Source: Adenophora triphylla var. japonica (Eukaryota; Streptophyta; Magnoliopsida; Asterales; Campanulaceae). Taken from it: a DNA stretch of 64,000 nt. The stretch is from assembly GCA_022495995.1 (NCBI GenBank), contig JAFEMH010001483.1, positions 248,001-312,000 of the forward strand. The letters are read 5' to 3'. Of the stretch, positions 45,593 to 57,090 are shown piece after piece. How positions within the stretch are numbered: the stretch's first letter is position 1; each line of letters starts with the position of its first letter. The notes beneath the pieces are model-generated. The model did no database searches and was not told the origin of the DNA. It saw only the letters and a list, made by a program, of their open reading frames with translations. A program made the translations under genes and the position numbers.

Positions 45593-47128
45593 TCAATCAA
45601 AAACCTGCTTTATATTATCATTTAAAAAGTTTTCATCTAAAAAGTCTGTGTGCTCTTCAAATGAATCATTATTAACCATTTTTAAGTCATTAAGATTTGC
45701 TTTAGTTAACTTATCATTTGTTAAGGTGGCAATTAAGGGATACGCAGAAAGGTCAACCATTTCATTCAACGCAAAAGGGAAGACAGAGTTAATGACACGG
45801 CGATGATCATCAGCCGTGAGAGTATCTGACCTATCTAGAGACTCGAACTCGATAACAAAAGACTCTGAGGACTGACTCAGGATTACAGGGACAGACTTAG
45901 ACTCAGACACACCAGGACGAGGGGTCAGCCCGAGCTTTTCCATCATAACTTCCCGACTGGCGATCGGTCCCTTGAAAGAGATCCAATTTCGGAGCGGCAT
46001 CTCTGAAGTGCTGACAAATGTGCGCGGGTCAATCTCTTTGTCCCCGCCAAACTCGATCACTGATACGTATTCTTTCCCAGTCAGAAGATCAATCACAGGT
46101 ACATAATCATCCCCGGTCAGAAGGTCAACCATGCCGAAAGGATCTTTAGCAACAGCCTCGGCCATTAGCGGTGTCTCTTCACATAAATCAATCAACGGTG
46201 CTTCCATCAGTGGATCAGCCCCGGCGATTTCTGATAAATCTGCTTCCTCAAACAAAGCTGCGACATCTTCGCCCATATCGAGCTCGGTGGTAACACTGTC
46301 CCCACGAATGATGATTATCTCTCCGTCTTGAACAAACTTGACACACTGGTGCAGAGTTGAGGCGATCCCATTGATTTGGTGCAGCCACGGCCTTCCTAAC
46401 AGAGCGTTAAAGGTTGCTGGGACATCAAGGACCCGGAATTCCACGGGCATCAGCTTCTTACCGAACCACAGATCTAAAGTAGCAACCCCAAGTATTGGAC
46501 GAGATGTTGAGTCGTATGCTTTAATCGTGAGGGAGGAAGGTTTCAAATCTGTAGACTTGATGCCGAGTAGGCCCATGATCTTTGCCGGGAGAATGTTCAT
46601 TCCAGACCCGTTGTCAATTAAAACCCGGGGAAGACGCCGTTCACCCAACTGGACCGTGATGAAGAGGGGCTTGTTATGATCAGCTCCGAATTGGGGAAGG
46701 TCAAGGTCCGTGAAGGTTATCATGCAGCAGGAGCTACTACTTCCAGGGCTCAGCGATTTTTCCTTTTCATTCCCGGTATCATGCAGTAATCCCGGATTCT
46801 TCTTGTAACGCTCAGCGCTTGAGATGATCATAGCATTCTGTGTAGGGGGTGTATCAGACATCGTGCCAGCATCTAAGACCTTCCTCAGAGCCGAGATGCA
46901 TTCGAGGAAAGTGACCTCCCCTTTGGTAATTCTGACGAGGATCGTTGTTTTGCCACTGGGTGGGCTTGATCTGACAATAGTTACCCTGTCATCGGGGAGG
47001 ACAGTAGTTAGTCTTCCCTTTTCTAACAGATCCTTAACCATCTGTTTGGATTGGACTTTCGAAAATCCTTTCCCCAAAGCATGATAAGCGGTAGAATTCC
47101 ATGACGTCCACATATTCAGCCCCAGCAA
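45593..47128 (-). pseudogene. TE4 protease and linker to RT (511 aa, ends at an in-frame TGA before RT)
   Basis: Aspartic protease signature VLIDNGSGMNILPAK (about residues 190-205) followed by IKAYDSTSRPILGVATLDLW and FNALLGRPWLHQ, as in Tat retropepsins. Before it, SSCCMITFTDLDLPQFGADH is shared with TE5. After it come acidic linkers and VINSVFPFALNEMVDLSAYP, also in TE2. The frame continues past TGA (45593-45595) into RT, so the stop is probably a point mutation. Upstream to 47506 short frames (IAFIPIDPHDALL, EDDYVTEDMKAMDFAG) suggest the ORF once began further left. Confidence 0.85.
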
Positions 47129-47502
47129 AATCCATGGCTTTCATGTCTTCGGTTACATAGTCGTCCTCCGAGACTTCTTCAACTTTCTGACTGCCGATTT
47201 CCATCTCATCGTACACCGGCAACCACAAGTGAAAGATTGACAATGTTCGCTCTCTTGGCCCAATGTCGTGGCTCGGGCCACCTGAGTCTAAATGAGAAGT
47301 ACTCGGGGTCCATTTCCGGGTATTGGGGCAATTAATAAGGCATCGTGCGGGTCTATAGGTATAAAGGCAATGGGAGTAGCTTCCAAATCCATAACCCTTT
47401 TGAGCGATTCCAGGCACTCAATGTGCTCAAGGGGTTCGACAGTGACTCTCACAGCCTTGATGCCGTCCATTATAGGGGAAGAAGAAAGGGATCCAATGAC
47501 GT

Positions 47503-48588
47503 TCACAAATTCGTTATCTGCTGGAGGCTGGAAACCTGCCTTTCAACTAATGCTTCAATGAACTGCTTCCATTCACCGATTAGCTTTCCGTAGGGGACGT
47601 TGTGTTCCAATATCTCGGACTCATATTCATCTTCAGATGGGTCGGGTTGCTCCTCGTCCTCTGAGGTGTTTGGGCATTGTCCACAGTTGCATCTTGAGAA
47701 ACATTCCTCATAGGGGTCGATTTCCATTGGCATCTGATCCACGTCTATTGGTGACCCTTCGTCGTCGCTGGCTGACAACCAACCATTATGCCTTGCACTC
47801 ATGAGGTCGCTCCCGGCACTATCGTTCTGAATTGATTCTGGGCTTAAGGCTTCAATTGATTCTTCACCCTCGTCGTCATCATCGTCATTGCTATCATCGG
47901 AACTGTCATCCCATATTTCTTGAACTTCAGTCAAAAGAGAACGCCGATCATATCTGGTAGGGGAGGATGGGCACGTGCAACAACAGAAATTGTCATAGGC
48001 TCCCAGGGCTGGAAGTGGTAATTGCGAATCAGCTTCTCCTCCCAAGAACTGCAGGGGAAGAGTGAGAGGGGGTGGTATATACTTGACTCCGTGTAGGATA
48101 TAGAAGCAATCTTCCTCCTCCGATTCTTCGCCCTCACTGTCCTCAGGGTTGTATGCGGTCTCTCCAAAACCCAGTTTGCAGAAAAGTATTAACTCAAGGT
48201 GGGCTTCGACTTCCTTACTAATGAGTCCCAGCACAGGTACCCGTCTGAAGCTTTCTTGCTCGATCCTTTTTGATTGTTCTAGCCATCTGGTGTAAATGAC
48301 TTTCTCGTGGTTTGATCTGAACAGCCCCAGTTCCCCAATATCGGCCTTCCTTTCCTCTGAGAAATGGCAATTTTCATATTCTTGCAGGAAACTGCTAAAG
48401 TGGAACCAGGGAGGATTAGTTTGTTCACTGCTCTCAGAGCCGAGAGGGAATCCAAATTCAGGATCTTTGACGTCCTGCCCCACATTCTGACCTTGATCTG
48501 GCCCTACACCTTGACTGACATTCTGACTCTGAGCTGGATCAACACCCGCATTCGGACCCAAACCCGCTGAAACTTGTGAATCTGCCAT
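47503..48588 (-). CDS. TE4 ORF1: acidic, cysteine-containing 361-aa protein at the Gag position
   Basis: Intact frame starting MADSQVSAGLGP, at the same place as the TE1/TE2 Gag start. I recognise no Retrotrans_gag core and no CX2HX4HX4C knuckle. Visible: a glutamine/glycine-rich N-terminus (NVSQGVGPDQGQNVGQ), a helical middle (LFRSNHEKVIYTRWLEQSKR, residues about 90-110), a cysteine cluster NFCCCTCPSSP, a long D/E stretch (DDSSDDSNDDDDDEGEE), a second cysteine cluster CFSRCNCGQCPN, and a C-terminal helix (KLIGEWKQFIEALVERQ). It could be a highly diverged Gag, an acquired gene or a fused extra ORF. Function unknown. Confidence 0.65.
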   Translation of the reverse strand: MADSQVSAGLGPNAGVDPAQSQNVSQGVGPDQGQNVGQDVKDPEFGFPLGSESSEQTNPPWFHFSSFLQEYENCHFSEERKADIGELGLFRSNHEKVIYTRWLEQSKRIEQESFRRVPVLGLISKEVEAHLELILFCKLGFGETAYNPEDSEGEESEEEDCFYILHGVKYIPPPLTLPLQFLGGEADSQLPLPALGAYDNFCCCTCPSSPTRYDRRSLLTEVQEIWDDSSDDSNDDDDDEGEESIEALSPESIQNDSAGSDLMSARHNGWLSASDDEGSPIDVDQMPMEIDPYEECFSRCNCGQCPNTSEDEEQPDPSEDEYESEILEHNVPYGKLIGEWKQFIEALVERQVSSLQQITNL

Positions 48589-50249
48589 TTCTGAGACTGC
48601 TGGAAACGAACCCCTGACTGGAGAGAAACTGATTAACCGACCACCCGGAACTCTGACCCAATACTTGCTCGCTAAAAGGGGGAGAGAACGGTTTTAGGTA
48701 GGGGAGAGAATAGGCTTAGGACGGACTCATGCATATGCTCTTTTGATTTTTTTATATTTTTTTTTTGAAAAAAAGATTTTTATTAATCCTAGGAATGGTT
48801 GGAAAAGGGGGACACCTTCTTTTTCGCATTCTACACTATTCCTGGATTAGTGGGTTCCATCACTACGTCTATAGACCCCCTGTATTCCACCTGTATTGCA
48901 CCTCCGGGATGGACAATCCCGGCAGAGGTCCTATAGGGCACGTGGAACCCACCAATCGAAAGGGAGAATGAACCTATGGGCATACAAGTCAAACTCGGGA
49001 TTTTCAAAACCAAGTCCAAGTCAACGTCTAGACTCGGGAGGAGAGAGGGTCGAAAGTACGTTTGAATGTACGAGACCACAATTTGCAGGAAGAATCCTGG
49101 AAAAGATTGGGCATGACCTCTCCTCTTTTCGAGTTGAAAATCTGGCATGGCCTCTCGTCGGTTCGTGGCGAAATTTCGGCATATCCTCCCGTTAGTATGT
49201 GTCAAGAATTTGACATGATCTCGCGTTAATACATGTCAAAAACGCGTCATGACCTCTTGCGAAGTCAAACCGAGAAATCGACATGTATCTAAGTTGAGAT
49301 ATGTCAAGATTTTGACGTGTACTTACGTTGAGTTATGTCGTGATTCCGACATGAAGAGGGAAAGTATGCCAAGATTTTGGAGACAAAGTATGACTCGGAC
49401 TTTGTGAGAAAATTTTGAAAACCGAGTTTGAAAAGTGTTTTGAAAAGTATTAGGCCAAAAACCAACCGGTCACGGTATAAAGTGTGTCACGGACAAGTGT
49501 TGGCTGACTCCACAGGCTAGGAGGACTTCAGGCGCTCAAACGTAGGCGAAACATGTCACCGTCCGCGATGCCGTCCGTACACTCCCGGGTTCTAACTCTA
49601 TGTGCGGGTAGCGTGCGAGTAGTGTGAAGGTATTTTCTAGGAAAATATTTTTTTCCTTTTTCTTTGTAAAAGATTTTTTTTATGCAATATGCAAAGAAGG
49701 AAAAATAAGAGAACGAATCCAAAGCAGGACAAAAGGGGACTGCCCCAAATGTCAAGATTTCCAGCAGCTGTATTCCAGAATCATCCTGCTTTGTTCATCT
49801 GATCAGCTGGGCCTGTTCTTGCACTGCCTCCCTATGTCGTCCGATGCAGGACTTCCCACGGGAGGGATGTCGTCCGACATGGGATTGCTCACCAACAGGA
49901 CCCAATAAACTGCAAAAAAGGAGGGAAAGGCCCCCACCGTCCCCAAGATGCCAGAGCATATAGAGCATAGAAGCATGGCAAGGCCCACATGAGCACGCAA
50001 AATGACACAATTCACACACAAGGAGAATGAAGAAATTGTCCAAGTTGATTTAAAGAAAGTTAGACCTTCTTAAGAAAAACATTTCCTCTTTTTTTTAAAA
50101 AAAAGAAAATGATACCGGTACGTGGGATTGTTAGACCACAATTTATCCCAAGCCCCGGGTTAGGGAGCGATACAGGAAGGTTAATGGTTTCCACCTATAT
50201 ACCAAGTATCATTTTCATTTTTTCTAAAAACAAAAGTTTTTCAATGTTG
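48589..50249 (-). other. TE4 leader
   Basis: Conserved leader phrase IQVEYRGSIDVVMEPTNPG (about 48900-48840) in a 124-codon frame. Then short inverted words GACATG/CATGTC at 49200-49360 in several imperfect units, and a palindrome pair at 49834-49847 (one arm altered) and 49867-49880 (ATGTCG-TC-CGACAT). No other gene seen. Confidence 0.55.
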
Positions 50250-50267
50250 TCCCCAGCGGAGTCGCCA
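50250..50267 (-). promoter_or_regulatory. TE4 primer-binding site (tRNA-Arg)
   Basis: TGGCGACTCCGCTGGGGA on the minus strand, one base after the LTR end TTCATTCA. Identical to the TE1 site. Confidence 0.85.
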
Positions 50268-50268
50268 C

Positions 50269-52013
50269 TGAATGAACGGCCTCCGGAATAATTTTAAATA
50301 ATTTTTCTTTGTTTGTTTTGTTTTTTCTTTTTTTTTGAAAATTTTGGGAGTCGCCACGCCGTTTTTAAAGGAAAACATTGAGAAACCTATTTTTAAAGAG
50401 ATTTTGAGTTCGGGGGTCTGGTTACGTGTTTGGGAAGAACTTGAGAGTTCACCCAACACGCCTCTTTCGAGACTTTCAATCAAACATTGGACAGTTATAA
50501 TCATTCAAAGTGTGTGTGCAATGTGTGTCAACAAGCAAGGCATGTAAATCTGGGATTTCATTGATGATATAAGGACTATGTACAACTTGTGAGCCATGAT
50601 AGGGGGCCACACCCTTTACATATGATGACTTGCATTACAAGGCAAGGGCTGGGAACAGTCTGCTCAGGAAGCTCTGATGTCATCCGACACAGGACTTCCC
50701 TCAAAGGGGATGTCAGACGACAGAAGGCCTCATGGTCAGATTGTCCCTTACAACAATAAGGCTGCTCTGGAATTGGAACCACATTATTGTAAATAAGAAA
50801 AGACACTATTTAGGGTCTAAGTTCAGTTTGGGGTTGATTGGAGCGAACAAAGTCACGATTGACTTTTAATGATACGGATGTCATATGACATAGGACATCC
50901 GAAGTTGTCCATGTCATATGGCAAACCGCCTCCATCAATTTATTGCACCCAAACAGGCCTTAGACACTCCAAATAGTGGCTAATAAGCCAAAGTTACTTA
51001 GGCAGACTTTGAGTTACAAAGGGGGGTCAATCTTGACAGATCTGAAGTCCAAGAAAAGCTTTACAGCCTTCTGGGAACTCTATGTCGTATGACACAGGAC
51101 CTCTTGAGAGTCCTGTGTCGTCCGACATGAGCAGCCTATTTCAGTGCCCTTCAGTCTGGTTGATTTCCCTTTTGTTCCCAAGGCAAACCAAGTTACATTT
51201 ATTAACTGAAAGCAGTCAAACAGTAATATTACGTGAGTATTATGGGAGGATCACATGGCTTTAATGGCCAAATGTGATGAATCACATATCTATGGCTATT
51301 TTTGTGTAGCCATCACCTCCTAACTCAATGGAAACTAGTAAAGATTCAAACTTTAATGGTGCTAATATCACCAAATGTTTAGATCTGAGGTGGGGAGAAG
51401 TGAATATGGAAGATTCACCTCTCCTCCACCTTTATCATGCAAAATCCTCCAATATTTTACATAATATTAAAGCAAGTAAGCATGCAAGATGATGTAGATG
51501 TATGCAAGAGTTGATCAGAGAAAGAAAGAGGGTTTAGTGGCTACCTATTGTAGTCCACGAGGTAAGAACACCAATAGTATGGTGCTTACCCCTTCAACAC
51601 ACCAACAAGGAAGGTTTTCTTTGGATCTTGGCTTGGGTATGTGTATGTATGAGGAGGGAGGTGAGTATGTGTATGAGAGAGAGAGGATGAGACTCTATTT
51701 TGACAGAGTTTCCCCCCTTACTAAGATCTCTCCCCAAAAGTCCTCTTGAAATGATCAGCCATGCCTTGTATTTATAGGCAGGCTGATGGGAAGCTCCATG
51801 TCGTCCGACAGAGGGAGTTAAACCGCCTTAGTGTCGTCCTATGTCGGACGACAGCGTACAGCTTTTTGGCACAGTTGGGCCGAGTGGATGGCAGGCCCAA
51901 TGGGTTGAGTGGGCAATGGGATAATTGGACTCAAATTGCATTTTAGCAAGCACATGAGCCCAAAAATCAAGGAAAGTGGACCCAAAACATGAGTTCGGGT
52001 CGGGGTACTCACA
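50269..52013 (-). repeat. TE4 5' LTR
   Basis: 1.75 kb from TGTGAGTACC (52013) to CGTTCATTCA (50269). Palindromes of the TGTCGTCCGACA family, some with CG changed to CA/TG (ATGTCATATGACAT at about 50879-50892), occur in at least four pairs. TGGCGACTCC at 50356-50347. Right flank ATCAC (52014-52018) is the candidate duplication. Confidence 0.85.
51769..51853 (-). promoter_or_regulatory. TE4 U3 promoter: TATA and palindrome pair
   Basis: TATAAATA at 51776-51769 (minus). Upstream, TGTCG-TC-CGACA (51799-51810) and TGTCG-GA-CGACA (51842-51853). No TTCTAGAA cluster as in TE1. Confidence 0.55.
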
Positions 52014-53890
52014 ATCACTTGCATTGTTCAACAAATAATCTCTGAAAATAACTAATGTTCTGATTAATCGGTGTGAGAAAGTCAACTGGTGCCCTCAAGC
52101 CATACACTTTCCTTACCTCACAAAGGTCTCCATCAAGCCATACACTTCCCAAGACATGTCCCCACCATCACCTTGACCAAGTCAACGACGGCAGCAACAT
52201 CAAGAAACAACAAAAGGTCACTCAACCTCGAAAGATTGACCCCATGTCGACAACAACCTCGGAGCTCGCCTTCGCCCTCGTGCGCATCGAGAAAGTTCAA
52301 GCAGGAGCATGCCTTCGTCCTCAAGAACTTCAAAAAAAAAAAAAAGAGAGAGAAAAGTTAAAACAAGAACTTCAAAAAAAAAAAGAGAGAAAAGTTCAAA
52401 CAAGAACTTCAAAAAAAAAAAAAAGAGAGAGAAAAGTTCAAGCAAGAACTTCAAAAAAAAGAAAAAAAAAAGAGAGAAAAGTTCAAACAAGAACTTAAAA
52501 AAAAAGTGAGGCCAAGGACCCAGCACCACCAATCAAAAGCTTGACAGATGGGCAAACAAAGTTAAGGCTCAAAGAAGGGAGGTTGTCGATAACAATGGAG
52601 CGGTCAAAGAAAAGGCAAAAACACATCATAAGCCTTTACGCTACATTCGAATTCTTTCTCCCCCGGTGAAAGACGCTGATCAAGAAGCAATGAAATCACG
52701 GAAGAAGCCGTCAACAACGACTTGTCAAGGAATCACCTCGAGGCCCGTACCTCATCATCCAAACTTCCCATCCGAGCCTTTTCACCAAAAGGACCACAAA
52801 TGTTCATACCCTATTCCCAAAGCCAAAACACAGTTCAGCCAAAACTACGGTGACCTGAGCTTCTTACACTGAGGGGAACGTAGGCAACCAGAAATGGTTC
52901 GGTCATAAACACATACAAATCCCATAAACCCGGTCTCATCAATGACCTTCCCCATACATAGACCTTTCTTTCACACACAGCCAACTTTGATCCGCAACAT
53001 CAGTTGACTTTCTTCTCACGGCTAATCAAGACATTTGTTCATATCGGGATTAATGGTTGAACAACCTGAACATTAACAAAGGGTTTAAAGCAATCTTGTG
53101 ATCATTATGGATAAAACATGTTTTCAGATGTCTCGACAAGTCTTCTTTTTCTACGATAATAGGAAAAATAGAGCTAAACACTGTCTTTCTGTCAGCAAGG
53201 GCTTCCATACACTTCTCCAAACCTCTCTACACTCATACTCTCCCAAAAGAGTCAAACCCAAAGCGAATTTTGGTGCCTACATTAAACTAGGCATCCACAA
53301 AAATCGGGATTCGTTCCCACTTCTCTAAAATACGTCCTTGCGCGTATACATTACAAGCCACCTCTTATACACTTTGGTTGACCAATCGAAGAAAATCAAG
53401 GATGGTTGCCTCGTCAGGCCACATGAGGTTCAACTCAGATTGGGGCTGCATCGAATTCGCTCTAGAATCCACACAGATGACTAGCGCTTCCTTCAAACTG
53501 GGCCTTCACCAAGTCATTTCTTCAGACTGGGCCTTTGCCACACGAAGAGAGCTTTTTCATCCCAAGGGTTTACTTTGAGTTCTGATTCCTGGGGCTTGTC
53601 AGAGGCATCTTTCGGCATTGTGGTTTTAATCAGAATTGGGGCTTCTCAGATACAGCTTCGACAGTTCAGAATCTGAATCCTCATGACACCTCTGGGCTAC
53701 AGTACCAGCAAGGGCAGTTTTCTCCAGCGAGACTTCCCTGTCTTCAATCAACACAGCTTCAGAACCTATAAGGGTGGGAAAGCCAAAATATCTGATTTCT
53801 GGGGCTTGTCGGAAGCATCTTCCGGCATTATGGTTTTAACCAGAACTGGGGCTTCTCAGATGCAACTTCGAAAGATCAAAATCTGAATCA
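52014..53890 (+). other. TE5 post-gag region, collinear with TE1 19650-17700
   Basis: No convincing gene. TCTCACACCGATTAATC-type word, CAAGCCATACACTT repeats (52095-52150), an A-rich tandem block of four units with CAAGAACTTC and AAAAGTTC arms (52320-52505), hairpin block A (52842-52889), then phrases shared with TE1 (AGAGTCAAACCCAAAG near 53250) and a duplicated segment of about 180 bp with TTGGGGCTTCTCAGAT (53580-53890). Confidence 0.6.
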
Positions 53891-53920
53891 TCATGACACC
53901 TCTGGGCAGCAGCAGCAGCA

Positions 53921-54746
53921 ATGGCAGTTTTTCCACAACCCAGTGGTATCCTCCCACTTGCTCAAACAGCTACCAAAACACTTTTGGATACATCCCAAAC
54001 ACATTTCCATACATACAACACAATACATCCCCACAAAAGGCCAAAGCCAGAGCCGCAACCCGATCGGCCCGCGCCCAAAGAAACAAGTTCCGGAAAGAAG
54101 GACCCGATCCTCACTCAGCTCAAGCAAACCCAGGCAAACATTTCCCTTTGGTCTCTGCTCACGTCTTCATATCCTCACAAGCTCATGCTAGAGGAAAGTT
54201 TCGCCTGCACCATGGTCCCCGTGGACGCAACCCCAGACAAAGTAATTCAGATGATCGGCAACATCCACTATGGCAACATTATCACCTTCACAGATTTGGA
54301 CCTGCCAAAATTTGGGGCTGATCACAATGAGCCGCTCTACATCACAGTCCAGCTGGAAGAGCGTCGCCTTCCCCGTGTGTTGGTAGACGGAGGTTCCGGA
54401 ATGAATGTCTTGCCCGCCAAGATGATGAACCTGCTTGACATCAAGTCCACAGATCTGAAGCCTTCAGTCCACACTGTCAAGGCCTATGACTCCACTTCCC
54501 GCACAGTTCTCGGGGTTTCTACTCTAAATATCTGGTTCGGCAAACGGATGACCCCAACGAATTCCAAGTGTTGGACATTCCTATCACTTTCACAGCCATC
54601 CTGGGGCGACCCTGGCTGCATCAAATAAATGGCTTGGCATCCACCCTTCACCAATGCATCAAGTTCATGAAAGGCAACGAGCTAACCACAGTCTACGGCG
54701 ACAGCGTCACCACCGAGGGGACCAGCACAACGGCATTCCAGTATTA
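53921..54746 (+). pseudogene. TE5 protease region with one frameshift
   Basis: NIITFTDLDLPKFGADHNE, then VLVDGGSGMNVLPAK (active-site D at about 54388), VKAYDSTSRTVLGVSTL, then a frame change near 54555 into ILGRPWLHQINGLAST and a stop at 54745. TE4 has the same order. D-G-G-S replaces D-N-G-S. Confidence 0.8.
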
Positions 54747-54811
54747 GAGATCAAGCACGATGACGACATGGCATTAATTGGATTCACACTGGAGACTTCC
54801 AAGATCTAAAT

Positions 54812-55501
54812 ATGCAACGTGGACCTTCCACTATTTCGGGACAGAATCCCTCCCGCCATGAAGATGATGAACTCATCCCAGGACTGGGGCTCGGCAAAAG
54901 GTTACAAGGCCAACACCAAGTCATTGAAGTCAAGGACCACACCACGGTCCAGGGGCTCGGTTATGTGCCAACACCAGCTGACATCAGGAAAAACAACAGG
55001 CTCGCCCGCACCAAGGCAGCAGCCCACAAAAGGGGAACCTCCAACGACACACTCAACCTCCGACCTTACAGTTTCAATCTCGCTCATTACTTCACCAAGG
55101 GAACCAACAGCAGAACTGAGGGGACCGACAAGGGAACCGATAGCAGAACTGAGGGGACCGACAGCGGAACCGACAGCAGAACTGAGGGGACCGACAGTGG
55201 AACTGATGAAGATGAGAAAGAAGCAGGGAAAGTCAGCACAGAGACTACAGAAAGGATGGAAAAGCTAGCACGGGACCTCAAGCATTTCATAGGACTCAAA
55301 GCTAGTCTGATAAGAGGAGCGTTCCTCGACATCACTACTCTACCTGGACCAATTGCCACCACAGTTCAGCATGAGTACACATTCAAAGGGATCCCAGACA
55401 CAGAAGAGCAGCTCGAGACACTCTTCGTGGGAAGCAGACTGTTCGGATCAGCCTCCGAGGCCACATTCGAGACAGTAACTCCAAAGCAGAGGGAACCATA
55501 A
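54812..55501 (+). CDS. TE5 G-patch-like segment with TEGTDS repeats (229 aa)
   Basis: Open frame downstream of protease. PGLGLGKRLQGQHQ followed by QGLGYVPTPADIRKN resembles the glycine pattern of G-patch modules that some retroelements carry after protease. Then four copies of a GTDSRTEG-type repeat (about residues 100-130), a helical acidic stretch, and TTVQHEYTFKGIPD. It was probably part of a longer Gag-Pol frame, separated by stops from protease (54745) and from the linker at 55556. Expression as a separate protein is doubtful. Confidence 0.45.
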   Translation: MQRGPSTISGQNPSRHEDDELIPGLGLGKRLQGQHQVIEVKDHTTVQGLGYVPTPADIRKNNRLARTKAAAHKRGTSNDTLNLRPYSFNLAHYFTKGTNSRTEGTDKGTDSRTEGTDSGTDSRTEGTDSGTDEDEKEAGKVSTETTERMEKLARDLKHFIGLKASLIRGAFLDITTLPGPIATTVQHEYTFKGIPDTEEQLETLFVGSRLFGSASEATFETVTPKQREP

Positions 55502-55555
55502 TTCATAGAAGATGCTCTCAGTGGACCCGCTCTACAGAATCCTTTTAAAGAAGTC

Positions 55556-55891
55556 ATGGAGGTGCCAAACCTGATTGACCTGGGCTCCGAGGGCAGCATG
55601 ATTACCATGATTGAGACAGCAGAAGACAAGCCTCTCGACCCCCGAACCCTCACCAAGCGTCCAGCAATGCCACTGAAAAGCAGGGTAACTTTCACCGGAC
55701 CAAGGGCAAGCCAGACAGAAATGGAAGACAAGCTGGGCCTGCACCCACATCTCCCTAAACCCAGTCTCAAACCCTCTGAGTCAGTCTTTATCCAAGCCCA
55801 GTCCTCTGAGTCGTCCAACGGCCTCACGCCAGAAGACTATGATAATGTAGCCAACAATGTATTCCCGTTCGTTAACGGTTCATTTCCATAA
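55556..55891 (+). pseudogene. TE5 linker before the missing RT
   Basis: MEVPNLIDLGSEGS, PLDPRTLTKRPAMPL, DKLGLHPHLPKPSLKPSES and NVANNVFPFVNG align with the TE4 linker (DPRTFVSTSEMPL; EKLGLTPRPGVSES; VINSVFPFALNEM). Homology stops at FPF just before RT, where the hairpin arrays begin. Confidence 0.7.
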
Positions 55892-57090
55892 AATACTTCT
55901 GTCCCAATCGGAGTATTGACAGTTCATTCCCCTCAAATACTTCTGACCCAGTCGGAGTATTAACGGTTCATTTCCCTTTAATATTTCCGTCCCAGTGGGA
56001 ATATTAAAGGTTCGAAATCCCAAAACATGCAGGTCCAATTTCCCCGTTAGACATTTCTAACGCCCCTCTCTCGAGGTGAAATACCCGTTAGACATCTCTA
56101 ACGCCCCTCTCTCAAGGTCCAAATTCCTGTTAGACATTACTAACGCCCCTCTCTCGAGGTCCAAATTCCCGTTAGACATTACTAACGCCCCTCTCTCGAG
56201 GTCCAAATTCCCGTTAGACATTTCTAACGCCCCTCTCTCGAGGTCCAAATTTCCAGTTAAGACATTTCTAAAGCCCCTCTCTCGAGGTGAAATACCTGTT
56301 AGACATTTCTAACGCCCCTCTCATGAGGTCTAATTTCTCCGTTAGACATTTCTAACACCCCTCTCCCGAGGTCCAATCTCTCAGTTAGACATTTCTAACG
56401 CCCCTCTCTCGAGGTAAAGTTCCTGTTGGTCCTCACCAACGTTGCGTCTCCAGACGTTAAATCTCCCGTTAGTTCTCACTAACGTTTCGTCTCCAGACGT
56501 TAAATTTCCCGTTAGCTCTCACTAATGTTTCATCTCCAGACGTTAAATTTCCTGTTAGCTCTCACTAACGTTTCATCTCGAGACATTAAATTCCCTGTTA
56601 GTTTTCACTAACGCTCGTCTCCAGACGTCAAATTCCCAGTTAGTTTTCACTAATGCTCATCTCCAGACGTTAAATTCTCAGTTAGTTTTCACTAACGCTC
56701 GTCTCCAGACGTTAAAGTTCCCGTTAGTTCTCACTAATGCTTCGTCTCCAGACGTTAAAGTTCCCGTTAGTTCTCACTAACGCTTCGTCTCCAGACGTTA
56801 AATTCCCAGTTAGTTTTCACTAACGTTTCGTCTCCAGACGTTAAATTCCCAGTTAGTTTTCACTAACGTTTCGTCTCCAGACGTTAAATTCTCAATTCCC
56901 AGTTAGTTTTCACTAATGTTTCGTCTCTAGACGTTAAATTCTCAATCCCCAGTTGACGTTTGACATTCAAACGCTCATTTACATCTCAGGTTGACGTTTG
57001 ACATTCAAACGCTCATTTACATCCCCAGTTGACGTTTGACATTCAAACACCCATTTTCGCCCCAAACCGACGTTTGACATTCAAACGCTC
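55880..57090. repeat. TE5 hairpin arrays, part 1
   Basis: Successive families: AATACTTCT with GGAGTATT and AATATTTCC with GGGAATATT around similar loops (55880-56010); GTTAG-ACATTT-CTAAC with CCTCTCTCGAGG, about 42-bp units (56055-56420); GTTAGT-TTTC-ACTAAC with CGTCT-CC-AGACG, about 43-bp units (56430-56950); CGTTTG-ACATT-CAAACG (56960-57090). The array stands where RT to integrase should be. Bases 57091-57580 carry only short degenerate repeats. Confidence 0.85.

Larger units (their letters stand above)
35912..52013 (-). mobile_element. TE4: Tat-type retrotransposon with full pol, 3' end cut off by TE3
   Basis: Minus orientation: 5' LTR (52013-50269), primer site (50267-50250), leader, ORF1 in place of Gag, protease, RT, two RNase H domains, integrase (to 42270), block A, antisense DUF7745 (40129-41697, plus), antisense PMD (37553-39517, plus) and a hairpin array that ends where TE3 is inserted. 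The 3' LTR is outside the window beyond TE3. This is the most complete pol in the window. Confidence 0.85.

Noticed and set aside
52320..52532. Lysine-rich or phenylalanine-rich small proteins
   Set aside because: Translation of the A-rich tandem block on either strand; low complexity with no homologue in TE1 beyond the repeat.
56057..56312. Repeat-encoded frames with PLDISNAPLSRSKF units on plus and a partner on minus
   Set aside because: 42-bp tandem hairpin units give open frames by periodicity.
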